In this document: one piece after another, positions 1 through 6,486 of the stretch
Numbering within the stretch: position 1 is the stretch's first letter
How the letters are laid out: each line of letters starts with the position of its first letter
NCBI GenBank assembly: GCA_024234735.1
Contig: JACKNV010000016.1
Coordinates: 1 to 44,834 of the forward strand
Direction: 5' to 3'
From: Pseudomonadales bacterium
Lineage (GTDB): Bacteria; Pseudomonadota; Gammaproteobacteria; Pseudomonadales; Halieaceae
DNA: 44,834 bases
Position numbers and translations under genes: made by a program
The notes under the pieces: model-generated
What the model was told of the DNA's origin: nothing
Database searches by the model: none
The model's input: the letters and a program-made list of their open reading frames with translations, nothing else

Positions 1-267
1 GAACAGTTGCGGCCGCTTGCGAATGATCTCCTGCAAATCCGTCGATACCTTCCCGGCCATTGCCAGCAGCACATCCGGGTCTTCGCCAAGCTCCTCGGCC
101 AATGCCCGGATTTTTGCCTCCGACGGCGGCGCCACATCTCCGCGTTCTATCTTGCTGAGGTAGGCTGGCTCCACACCGATTCGCTGAGCGACCTGCCGGA
201 CAGAGAACCGCCGATCCTGTGATTTCAAGGCCTCGCGATGTTCACGAATGTAGATTCCAAACGTCAT
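1..267 (-). CDS. XRE-family helix-turn-helix transcriptional repressor (partial, runs off the left edge)
   Basis: The reverse strand from an ATG at 267-265 reads in frame to base 1 for 89 codons with no stop, so the 3' end lies outside the window. The N-terminus begins MTFGIYIREHREAL and contains a canonical XRE/Cro HTH at about residues 22-60, including VRQVAQRIGVEPAYLSKIERG, then PPSEAKIRALAEELGEDPDVLL. That is the usual DNA-binding module of small repressors found on mobile elements, often beside an ImmA/IrrE-type or other element gene; the partner would lie outside. The start codon overlaps a palindrome (266-287) and a promoter that leaves almost no 5' leader, suggesting autoregulation. 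Family call is firm; the regulated process is unknown. Confidence 0.85.
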   Translation of the reverse strand, partial: MTFGIYIREHREALKSQDRRFSVRQVAQRIGVEPAYLSKIERGDVAPPSEAKIRALAEELGEDPDVLLAMAGKVSTDLQEIIRKRPQLF

Positions 268-287
268 GTGTACTATATACTACACAT
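266..287. promoter_or_regulatory. 22-bp near-perfect palindrome, probable XRE repressor operator
   Basis: The sequence has arms ATGTGTA and TACACAT around a TATATA centre, with a single mismatched pair (C at 273 and C at 280). It covers the -10 region and the first two bases of the repressor ATG. Position and symmetry fit a dimeric HTH repressor controlling its own gene and perhaps the divergent helicase. Operator function is inferred. Confidence 0.6.
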
Positions 288-302
288 ATTTTGTTTTGAC
301 AA
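274..302 (-). promoter_or_regulatory. Promoter of the XRE gene, predicted leaderless transcript
   Basis: On the reverse strand TTGTCA (302-297) is followed after exactly 17 bases by TATATA (279-274). The start codon A is at 267, seven bases after the -10, which is where transcription would begin. There is no room for a Shine-Dalgarno sequence, so the mRNA would be leaderless. Confidence 0.5.
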
Positions 303-1376
303 TTGGCGAAAGTGGCTGGATGGCTAAAGCCTGCGGCAAGCACGTCGGAGTTAAAAGCACTTCAGCAATTCCTCCGGCCCGATTTCGAGGCTGTGGTGCC
401 ATTGCATGTTTCAGTTCATGATGTCGAAGCTCGAATCGTCAGATTGACAGAAGATCAACTCAGGTGGGTAGATGCTATTGAAGTTAATCCTCGGGTGATT
501 TGTTCCGGTGGCGCTGGGACAGGTAAAACAATGTTAGCGTTGGAATTGGCAAGACGCTGGTGCGCAGCTGGAATGAAAACGGTTTTGGCCTGTCATTCTC
601 CCTGGCTAAAGCGCTATTTGGAGCGATATTCATTGCCGGGATTGACGATCAGCCTTGCGGATTCGATTCACGTCACTGCCAGAAGAGCCGGTATTGATAA
701 ATTTGATGCGTTGATTGTCGATGAAGGTCAGGACATTTTGAACATGGATGCGCTGGACATGTTGGATAGATTCCTGTCAGGCGGAATAAGCGAAGGACAA
801 TGGTGCTTTTTTCACGACGTGAACAATCAATCAGGTCTCTGTGGCTCCTATGTGCCAGATGCCTATGACTATCTTTCAGCTTCCAACGCGTTACATATTC
901 CGTTGAAGACAAATTGTCGGAACTCGCTGCCGATACTGCAACGGATACAAGGAGACCTGAATGCTGATGTGGGTAATTCAGGTGTTGGTGATGGTCCTGC
1001 GGTGCGCGAGGTTTGTGTGACGGATGTAGACAGCGCAATTCAGGCTCTGGGGAAAGAACTACACGACCTCGTTGACTGCGAGGGGTTCAACCCGGGAGAT
1101 ATTGTCGTGCTGTCGCCAGTACCGTTTACACAGTCCTGGACATCTTCTCTTCCCAGCAATATTCGAGATTCCATCACCGTCCTGGATGATGCCTCACCTC
1201 GTAACATGAGTCGTCATACCATTGGGTATGCACAGATTGGGGATTTTAAGGGGCTTGAAAGCGAAGTGATTGTTCTTGTCGATATGTCTCGACCAGGGCA
1301 CAACGAGACTCTTCGCTCGCTTCATTATGTTGGGATGAGCAGGGCACGCGCACTGCTGAGTATGATCTGTTGCTGA
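303..1376 (+). CDS. Superfamily 1 (UvrD/Rep-like) helicase without its NERD domain
   Basis: The 357-residue product carries SF1 helicase motifs in order: Walker A GGAGTGKT (69-76), Walker B DALIVDEGQD (135-144), a PLKTNCRNS segment, GDFKGLES and a final YVGMSRARALL (motif VI). In known relatives a nuclease-related NERD domain precedes the segment starting LTEDQLRWVDAIE; here only about 50 residues precede it. An in-frame TGA at 297-299 means the reading frame cannot extend upstream, and the best start is a TTG at 303 with no clear ribosome site. It is therefore either a 5'-truncated remnant or a naturally short DNA-stimulated ATPase. G+C near 50% contrasts with the 60-70% of later genes, and the next gene is ssb 52 bases downstream, consistent with an imported DNA-processing cassette. 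Helicase identity is firm; exact start and activity are uncertain. Confidence 0.75.
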   Translation: MAKVAGWLKPAASTSELKALQQFLRPDFEAVVPLHVSVHDVEARIVRLTEDQLRWVDAIEVNPRVICSGGAGTGKTMLALELARRWCAAGMKTVLACHSPWLKRYLERYSLPGLTISLADSIHVTARRAGIDKFDALIVDEGQDILNMDALDMLDRFLSGGISEGQWCFFHDVNNQSGLCGSYVPDAYDYLSASNALHIPLKTNCRNSLPILQRIQGDLNADVGNSGVGDGPAVREVCVTDVDSAIQALGKELHDLVDCEGFNPGDIVVLSPVPFTQSWTSSLPSNIRDSITVLDDASPRNMSRHTIGYAQIGDFKGLESEVIVLVDMSRPGHNETLRSLHYVGMSRARALLSMICC

Positions 1377-1428
1377 TACTTGTGCGTCATTTGGCATGTG
1401 AACGAAAACGTTAATCAAGGAGGGCCGC

Positions 1429-1857
1429 ATGTCCCGCGGAATAAACAAGGTCATTTTGATAGGAAACTGCGGATCGGCACCGGAGAACCGGTATACGTCG
1501 GGCGGCGGTGCGGTGACTAATATTACGCTGGCAACCAGCGAGTCATGGAGCGACCGTAACACCGGGCAGAAACAAGAGCGAACAGAGTGGCACCGCGTTG
1601 TATTCTTTAACAAGCTCGCCGATGTCGCCGGGCAGTATTTGCAGAAAGGCAGTAAGGTCTATATCGAAGGATCGCTACGCACCCGCAAATGGCAGGATAA
1701 GGACGGGCGGGATAGGTACACGACCGAGATTGTCGCCTCGGAATTGGAAATGCTTGATGGTCGACAAGCTGAGCAGAATATTCCGATCGCAGAGCGGGCA
1801 AATGATCGAAAACCAAGAGTGGAAGATCCGTTTGATGTCGACGATATCCCATTCTAA
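1429..1857 (+). CDS. ssb: Single-stranded DNA-binding protein (element-type SSB)
   Basis: This 142-residue protein has the OB-fold of bacterial SSB: it opens MSRGINKVILIGNCG, continues with TNITLATSESW and EWHRVVFFNKLAD, then YIEGSLRTRKWQDKDG, and finishes with an acidic tip ending DDIPF, the peptide that recruits partner proteins. It would bind ssDNA as a tetramer in the cytoplasm. A strong Shine-Dalgarno AAGGAGGG lies just before the ATG. It is shorter than typical chromosomal SSBs because the disordered linker is brief. Lying beside a helicase and a repressor and next to tRNA-Leu, it is more likely an SSB carried by a mobile element than the housekeeping copy, which is normally next to uvrA; that last point is inference. 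Confidence 0.93.
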   Translation: MSRGINKVILIGNCGSAPENRYTSGGGAVTNITLATSESWSDRNTGQKQERTEWHRVVFFNKLADVAGQYLQKGSKVYIEGSLRTRKWQDKDGRDRYTTEIVASELEMLDGRQAEQNIPIAERANDRKPRVEDPFDVDDIPF

Positions 1858-1947
1858 GTGTTCTTCGATTGAGGTTCATCAGTAGCGTGCAATCTATCGC
1901 TGACGACCCTGTGAGAGCCCGAAACAGACGCTGAATTTCCGATTCTG

Positions 1948-1977
1948 CGTTCCACTCACGTTCCACTGGCGTTCCAC
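1948..1977 (+). repeat. Three direct copies of CGTTCCAC at 11-bp spacing
   Basis: Identical octamers occur at 1948-1955, 1959-1966 and 1970-1977, each separated by three bases (TCA, TGG), giving an 11-bp helical repeat. They lie in the non-coding gap between ssb and the tRNA-Leu terminator. The regular phasing suggests protein-binding iterons on one face of DNA (arm-type integrase or replication-initiator sites), but no cognate protein is visible. Confidence 0.6.
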
Positions 1978-2028
1978 AGAAGGGACAATTTGAGACGATG
2001 AGAGACAAGCGGTCGAGACGCCATAAAC

Positions 2029-2062
2029 AAAAAAACCATTTAAGAATCAGCATCTTAAATGG
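2029..2062 (-). terminator. Rho-independent terminator of the tRNA-Leu transcript
   Basis: On the reverse strand the perfect 10-bp arms CCATTTAAGA and TCTTAAATGG (2062-2053 and 2045-2036, loop of 7) are followed by seven T residues (2035-2029). It begins about 30 bases past the tRNA 3' end, in the right orientation to end that transcript. Confidence 0.85.
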
Positions 2063-2092
2063 TCTCTCGTGGTCTTTCGACGTTTTTCAAAA

Positions 2093-2179
2093 TGGTGCCC
2101 AGGAGAGGACTTGAACCTCCACGCCCTTTCGAGCACTAGCACCTGAAGCTAGCGTGTCTACCAATTTCACCACCTGGGC
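2093..2179 (-). tRNA. tRNA-Leu, anticodon CAG
   Basis: The reverse strand folds as a class II tRNA of 87 bases: acceptor GCCCAGG pairs with CCTGGGC, the D-loop holds TTGGTAGACAC, the anticodon stem CTAGC/GCTAG encloses loop TTCAGGT giving anticodon CAG, there is a long variable arm, the T-arm contains GGTTCAAGTCC, and CCA is encoded at 2095-2093. It decodes CUG leucine codons. In Pseudomonas a tRNA-Leu also lies just before rnr, so this is the ancestral location; the low-G+C segment adjoins its 3' end, the usual side for element integration. Confidence 0.97.
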
Positions 2180-2237
2180 ATGTTACGACGGTGGACCATG
2201 CACTGCTTTCCCGGCGGCGCTCTCTGGACTGCGTCCA

Positions 2238-2262
2238 GTGCCTACCACAACACCACCTGGGC
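2238..2262 (-). pseudogene. Probable decayed 5' fragment of a second tRNA-Leu
   Basis: Reverse-strand bases 2262-2251 repeat the first 12 bases of the functional tRNA-Leu (GCCCAGGTGGTG) exactly, and 2250-2238 keep a D-loop-like TGGTAGGCAC against TGGTAGACAC. About 21 of 26 aligned positions agree. Downstream, a hairpin CTGGAC/GTCCAG (2224-2238) sits where an anticodon arm would be but cannot form a 7-base loop, and no T-arm is seen. It may be a degenerate tandem copy transcribed ahead of the real tRNA. Confidence 0.4.
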
Positions 2263-2381
2263 TCAGGGTTACCTGAGGGCGCGCACTTTACTTTTCTCAC
2301 ACGGCTTTGTCAATCATCGCGTATACTGGGGCGCAAAATGACCAGCCACCCCTGAAATCGCTAACGGAATTACCCCACTCT

Positions 2382-4817
2382 ATGGCCAAAAAAGGCAAGA
2401 TTGCCGATCCCCACGCTGCCCGCGAGGCGGCGCTGTACGACAACCCCATCCCCAGCCGCGAGGTCATCCTGGAGCTGCTGCACGAGGCCGCCAGCCCGCT
2501 GGACCAGCAGGGCATTGCCGGCCAGCTGGGCTTGACCGACCCCGCCGACCTGGACGCCCTGCGCAAGCGGTTGCGGGCCATGGAGCGCGATGGCCAGCTC
2601 ATGGTCAATCGCCGCGGCAACTACGGCCTGGTCGACAAGATGAACCTGTTGCACTGCCGGGTGCAGGGGCACCGCGACGGCTATGGTTTCGCCATGCCCC
2701 TGGGGGGCGGCGAGGATGTCTACCTCAGCGCCCGGCAGATGAACAGGGTGTTTGACGGCGACGAGGTGCTGGTCCAGATCACCGGTGTCGATCGCCGCGG
2801 CCGCCGGGAAGGCAAGGTGGTGGAAATCCTGGCCAGGGCGCACCGCAGTGTGGTTGGCCGCTACCAGGAAGAGAGCGGCATCGGTTTCGTGCTCCCGGAA
2901 AACAGCCGCATCAATCACCAGATACTGATCCCGCCCAGGGAAAAGGGCAAGGCGCGCTCCGGGCAGATCGTGACCGCAGAGATCACCGACTATCCCACCC
3001 AGCGGCTGGGCGCCAAGGGGCGCATTGTCGAGATACTGGGGGATCACCTGGACCCGGGCCTGGAGATCGACGTGGCCATTCGCTCCCACGGCATCCCCTG
3101 GGAGTGGCCTGAGGCCGTGGTGGAGGAGGCCGGCGCGCTCGAAGGGGAGCCGCTGGAGGAGGACAAGCTGCACCGGGTGGACCTGCGCAAGCGGCCCTTT
3201 GTCACCATCGACGGCGAGGACGCGCGGGATTTCGACGACGCGGTGTACTGCGAGAAGCGCACCCTGGGCGGCTGGCGCCTGTGGGTGGCGATCGCGGATG
3301 TGTCCCACTACGTGCGTCCCGGCTCGGCGCTGGATGACGAGGCGGCCCACCGCGGCAATTCCGTGTACTTCCCCGAGAAGGTGGTGCCCATGCTGCCCGA
3401 GGCCTTGTCCAACGGCCTGTGTTCACTCAAGCCGGCGGTCGATCGCCTGGCCATGGTGTGTGAAATGGAGTTGGGTCGCGAGGGCGAGCTGAATAAATAC
3501 AGCTTCTACGAGGCGGTCATCCACTCCCATGCCCGCCTGACCTACACCCAGGTGGGGCAGGTGCTGGAGAGTGGCTCCCACCCGGATGTGGACAAGCGCC
3601 GCGTTGCCGACCTGAAGCGGCTGCACAGTCTTTACAAGGTGTTGCGCCGTGCCCGGGAACGGCGCGGCGCCATCGATTTCGAGACCGTGGAGACGCGTAT
3701 TATTTTCAACGAGCAGCGCAAAATCGAGTCGATCGTCCCGGTGGTGCGCAACGATGCCCATAAACTGATTGAGGAGTGCATGCTGTGCGCCAACGTGGCC
3801 GCGGCTGCGTTTTACGAGGCCAATGGCCTGCCCATCCTCTATCGGGTGCACGAGGGCCCGACCGAGGAAAAACTGGAAAACCTGCGCAAGTTCCTCGGCG
3901 AGTTGGGGCTGGACCTCGGCGGTGGCGAGAAGCCGACGCCGCTGCACTATCAGCGCCTGCTGCAGCAGATCGAAGACCGCGATGACGCCCATGTCATCCA
4001 GACCATGCTGTTGCGCTCCCTGCGCCAGGCGGTGTACCAGGCGGAGAACCTGGGCCATTTCGGGCTGCACTACGAGGCCTACGCCCATTTCACCTCGCCG
4101 ATACGCCGCTATCCCGACCTGCTGGTGCATCGGGGCATGCGCAGCGTCATCCGCTCCGGCAAGCGCAAGGGCAAGGGCGTGCGGCGGATCAAGAGCGCCG
4201 AGCCCATTCCCCTCAAGCAGATATTCCCCTACGACGAGCATGCCATGACGGTGTTCGGCGAGCATTGTTCCATGACCGAGCGCCGCGCCGACGACGCCAC
4301 CCGCGAGGTCGATGCCTGGCTCAAGTGCGAGTACCTGCAGGACCACGTGGGAGCGGAGTTCGACGGTGTCATCAGCGCCGTGACTGGCTTCGGCTTGTTT
4401 GTGGAGCTGCGGGATCTCTATATAGAGGGCCTGGTGCATGTCACCGCGCTGCCCGGCGATTACTATAGCTTCGACGCGTCCCACCAGCGTCTCATCGGCG
4501 AGCGCAGCGGCCGCAGCTTCCAACTGGGTGGGGCGGTGCGCGTACAGGTGGCCCGGGTGGATCTGGACGACAAGAAAATCGACCTGGAGCTGATCGACAG
4601 CCAGCCGGCGGGCAAAAAGCCGTCTCGCAAAGGGGGCGGCGCCGGGGCGAAGCGACGCCCGGCGGGCGACAGCGCCTCCGGCAGTAAAAAGAGCACTGGC
4701 AAAACCACCGGCGCCCGGAAAAGCAGCGGTAAGCAGTCTGCCGCCGGCAGGGACCAGCGCGGCGGCGCCGGCAAGGGCAAGAGCGGCTCCAAAAGCGGCT
4801 CGCGACGGCGTCGCTAG
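2382..4817 (+). CDS. rnr: Ribonuclease R, 3'-5' exoribonuclease
   Basis: The 811-residue RNase II/RNB-family enzyme degrades structured RNA processively, acting in rRNA and tmRNA-linked quality control. An N-terminal winged-helix segment (about 20-80) is followed by cold-shock domains, the RNB catalytic domain with the acidic DGEDARDFDDAVYCE motif and HFTSPIRRYPDLLVHR, an S1 domain (FDGVISAVTGFGLFVEL), and a strongly basic tail of about 70 residues rich in Lys, Arg, Gly and Ser, typical of RNase R. The ATG at 2382 (MAKKGK) is chosen; the frame extends 25 codons upstream but that part is unlike the family. A -10-like TATACT lies at 2322-2327. rlmB follows after 17 bases, the conserved rnr-rlmB pair. 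Confidence 0.97.
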   Translation: MAKKGKIADPHAAREAALYDNPIPSREVILELLHEAASPLDQQGIAGQLGLTDPADLDALRKRLRAMERDGQLMVNRRGNYGLVDKMNLLHCRVQGHRDGYGFAMPLGGGEDVYLSARQMNRVFDGDEVLVQITGVDRRGRREGKVVEILARAHRSVVGRYQEESGIGFVLPENSRINHQILIPPREKGKARSGQIVTAEITDYPTQRLGAKGRIVEILGDHLDPGLEIDVAIRSHGIPWEWPEAVVEEAGALEGEPLEEDKLHRVDLRKRPFVTIDGEDARDFDDAVYCEKRTLGGWRLWVAIADVSHYVRPGSALDDEAAHRGNSVYFPEKVVPMLPEALSNGLCSLKPAVDRLAMVCEMELGREGELNKYSFYEAVIHSHARLTYTQVGQVLESGSHPDVDKRRVADLKRLHSLYKVLRRARERRGAIDFETVETRIIFNEQRKIESIVPVVRNDAHKLIEECMLCANVAAAAFYEANGLPILYRVHEGPTEEKLENLRKFLGELGLDLGGGEKPTPLHYQRLLQQIEDRDDAHVIQTMLLRSLRQAVYQAENLGHFGLHYEAYAHFTSPIRRYPDLLVHRGMRSVIRSGKRKGKGVRRIKSAEPIPLKQIFPYDEHAMTVFGEHCSMTERRADDATREVDAWLKCEYLQDHVGAEFDGVISAVTGFGLFVELRDLYIEGLVHVTALPGDYYSFDASHQRLIGERSGRSFQLGGAVRVQVARVDLDDKKIDLELIDSQPAGKKPSRKGGGAGAKRRPAGDSASGSKKSTGKTTGARKSSGKQSAAGRDQRGGAGKGKSGSKSGSRRRR

Positions 4818-4834
4818 CTCGCGCTGGGCCGGCC

Positions 4835-5605
4835 TTGGTGGAATATATCTATGGAATACACGCGGTAGACAGTCTGCTGCGCCAGAATCCCGCGGCGGTA
4901 CGGATGTTGTGGGTGCAGCAGGGGCGCGAGGACAAGCGTATGGCGCGCCTGCTGGAACTGGCCCGCAACCAGGGCGTGGCGGTGGCGCGCAAGCCTCGCC
5001 AGGCGCTGGAGGAACTGGTCAGCGGGCGCCACCAGGGCGTGGTGGCGGAGCTTCGGGATGCCCCGCCCGCGGGCGAGGGCGGCGGCTCGAATATGTGGTC
5101 CGAGGCGGATCTGCTGCGCGCGCTTGACGACGGCGAGGGGCCGGCGCTGTTGCTGGTGCTGGATGGCGTCACTGACCCCCACAACCTGGGGGCCTGCCTG
5201 CGCAGCGCGGATGCCGCGGGCGTGGACGCGGTGATCGTCCCCCGGGACAGGGCCGCCGATCTCAGCCCGGTCAGCCGCAAGGTGGCCTGTGGTGCCGCCG
5301 AGGTGGTGCCTTTCGTGCGTGTCACCAACCTGGCGCGGACCCTGCAGGCGCTCAAGGAGCGCGGCGTCTGGCTGTACGGCACCGCCGGGGAGGCACAGCA
5401 GTCGCTGTACGCCAGTGATCTGACCCTGCCCCTGGCGCTGGTGATGGGTGCCGAGGGGGCCGGCATGCGGCGCCTCACCCGCGAGCAGTGCGACTTTCTG
5501 GTGAGTCTGCCCATGGCGGGCTCGGTCAGCAGCCTCAATGTCTCGGTGGCAAGCGGAATCTGCCTGTTTGAGGCCCGCCGCCAGAGGCTTGCGGGCAGCG
5601 GTTAA
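4835..5605 (+). CDS. rlmB: 23S rRNA (guanosine-2251-2'-O)-methyltransferase RlmB
   Basis: SpoU/TrmH (SPOUT) methyltransferase of about 256 residues that methylates G2251 in the 23S P-loop using S-adenosylmethionine. An N-terminal substrate-binding domain (IYGIHAVDSLL) is followed by the knot domain with motif 1 NLGACLRSADAAG (117-129), motif 2 ALVMGAEGAGMR (201-212) and motif 3 LPMAGSVSSLNVSVASG (225-241). Start codons TTG at 4835 and GTG at 4838 are adjacent and there is no good ATG; either gives the conserved VEYIYGIHAV start. It is co-transcribed with rnr, 17 bases upstream, and precedes the ribosomal protein genes. Confidence 0.95.
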   Translation: MVEYIYGIHAVDSLLRQNPAAVRMLWVQQGREDKRMARLLELARNQGVAVARKPRQALEELVSGRHQGVVAELRDAPPAGEGGGSNMWSEADLLRALDDGEGPALLLVLDGVTDPHNLGACLRSADAAGVDAVIVPRDRAADLSPVSRKVACGAAEVVPFVRVTNLARTLQALKERGVWLYGTAGEAQQSLYASDLTLPLALVMGAEGAGMRRLTREQCDFLVSLPMAGSVSSLNVSVASGICLFEARRQRLAGSG

Positions 5606-5690
5606 AGTCTGTAGACTCCGCGCTCTCAAAAATTTGCCCGGCTGCCTGTGGCGGCCGATCCTCCTTGCTACACCGCCCTCGCCAGAGGTG

Positions 5691-5709
5691 ACGGGTAGCA
5701 TTAACCCGT
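5691..5709 (+). promoter_or_regulatory. Leader hairpin upstream of rpsF (candidate S6:S18 autoregulatory site)
   Basis: ACGGGT (5691-5696) pairs with ACCCGT (5704-5709), placing a CCG triplet directly before the Shine-Dalgarno AAGGAG of rpsF. An S6:S18-binding leader containing a conserved CCG is known upstream of rpsF in many bacteria; assignment here rests on position and this hairpin only. Confidence 0.4.
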
Positions 5710-5721
5710 AAGGAGCTTTGT

Positions 5722-6150
5722 ATGCGACATTACGAAATCGTATTCATGGTCCATCCGGACCAGTCTGAACAAGTGCCCGGCATGATCGAGCGCTACACGT
5801 CGGCGATCCAGAAAGACGGTGGCAAGGTGCACCGCCTGGAGGACTGGGGTCGCCGCCAGTTGGCCTACCCCATCAACAAGATTCACAAGGCGCACTACGT
5901 GCTGATGAATGTTGAGGCGTCCAACGACTCCATGGAAGAACTGACCACCACCTTCCGTTACAACGATGCTGTCATTCGCAACCTGGTGATCCGTCGGGAC
6001 GAGCCCGTCACCGAGGAGTCCTTCATCATGAAGGCCGAAAAGGAAAGCCGCGAGCGCAAGAGCCGCTACGAGGAGCGCCAGCAGGCTGCGGCGAAATCCT
6101 CCGACGACGACAGCGATTCAGATGACGACAAGGGCGAGGAAGAAGAGTAG
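5722..6150 (+). CDS. rpsF: 30S ribosomal protein bS6
   Basis: 142-residue small-subunit protein that binds 16S rRNA as a heterodimer with bS18. It starts MRHYEIVFMVHPDQSEQV and keeps the family core GKVHRLEDWGRRQLAYPI, HYVLMN and FRYNDAVIRNLVI. An AAGGAG site lies 7-8 bases before ATG. The C-terminal 25 residues are rich in Ser, Asp and Glu and end in four glutamates, resembling the tail that RimK extends with glutamate in E. coli. It heads the rpsF-rpsR-(membrane protein)-rplI group. Confidence 0.98.
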   Translation: MRHYEIVFMVHPDQSEQVPGMIERYTSAIQKDGGKVHRLEDWGRRQLAYPINKIHKAHYVLMNVEASNDSMEELTTTFRYNDAVIRNLVIRRDEPVTEESFIMKAEKESRERKSRYEERQQAAAKSSDDDSDSDDDKGEEEE

Positions 6151-6200
6151 GCCCGCGCCGCTCCCGTCTCGTAACGAACAAGGTATAGAGGAGTATTCCC

Positions 6201-6428
6201 ATGGCACGTTTTTTCCGTCGCCGCAAGTTTTGCCGCTTCACCGCGGAGGGTACCAAGGAGATCGATTACAAGGATCTGGAAACATTGAAAGCCTATGTTT
6301 CCGAGACCGGCAAGATCGTGCCCAGCCGTATTACCGGTACCAAGGCCAAGTATCAACGCCAGCTCAGCACCGCCATCAAGCGCGCACGCTTCCTGGCCCT
6401 GTTGCCCTATACGGATTCGCACCAGTAG
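6201..6428 (+). CDS. rpsR: 30S ribosomal protein bS18
   Basis: 75-residue basic protein, the partner of bS6 on the 30S platform. It starts MARFFRRRKFCRF and contains the family segments DYKDLETLKAYVSETGKIVPSRITG and an RQLSTAIKRARFLALLPY C-terminus. The site GAGGAG precedes the ATG. It lies 50 bases after rpsF in the same transcript. Confidence 0.98.
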   Translation: MARFFRRRKFCRFTAEGTKEIDYKDLETLKAYVSETGKIVPSRITGTKAKYQRQLSTAIKRARFLALLPYTDSHQ

Positions 6429-6468
6429 GGAGCCCATTAGCCGCGCGGGCGCGCGGCCAGGCCCCGTT

Positions 6469-6486
6469 ATGAAAGGCCCGTTATGA
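6469..6486 (+). promoter_or_regulatory. Five-codon mini-ORF made by a 14-bp tandem duplication, overlapping the next start
   Basis: Bases 6463-6490 hold two nearly identical 14-mers (CCCGTTATGAAAGG then CCCGTTATGAAGGG). The first ATG opens a reading frame MKGPL that stops at TGA 6484-6486, overlapping the ATG (6483-6485) of the membrane-protein gene as ATGA. It may couple translation or be a by-product of slippage. Confidence 0.4.

Noticed and set aside
2307..2327. TTGTCA and TATACT as an rnr promoter
   Set aside because: They are only nine bases apart, too close for a sigma-70 pair; only the -10 may be real.
2307..2381. 25 extra codons upstream of the rnr ATG
   Set aside because: The translated stretch is unlike RNase R, overlaps the likely promoter, and the conserved start MAKKGK is at 2382.
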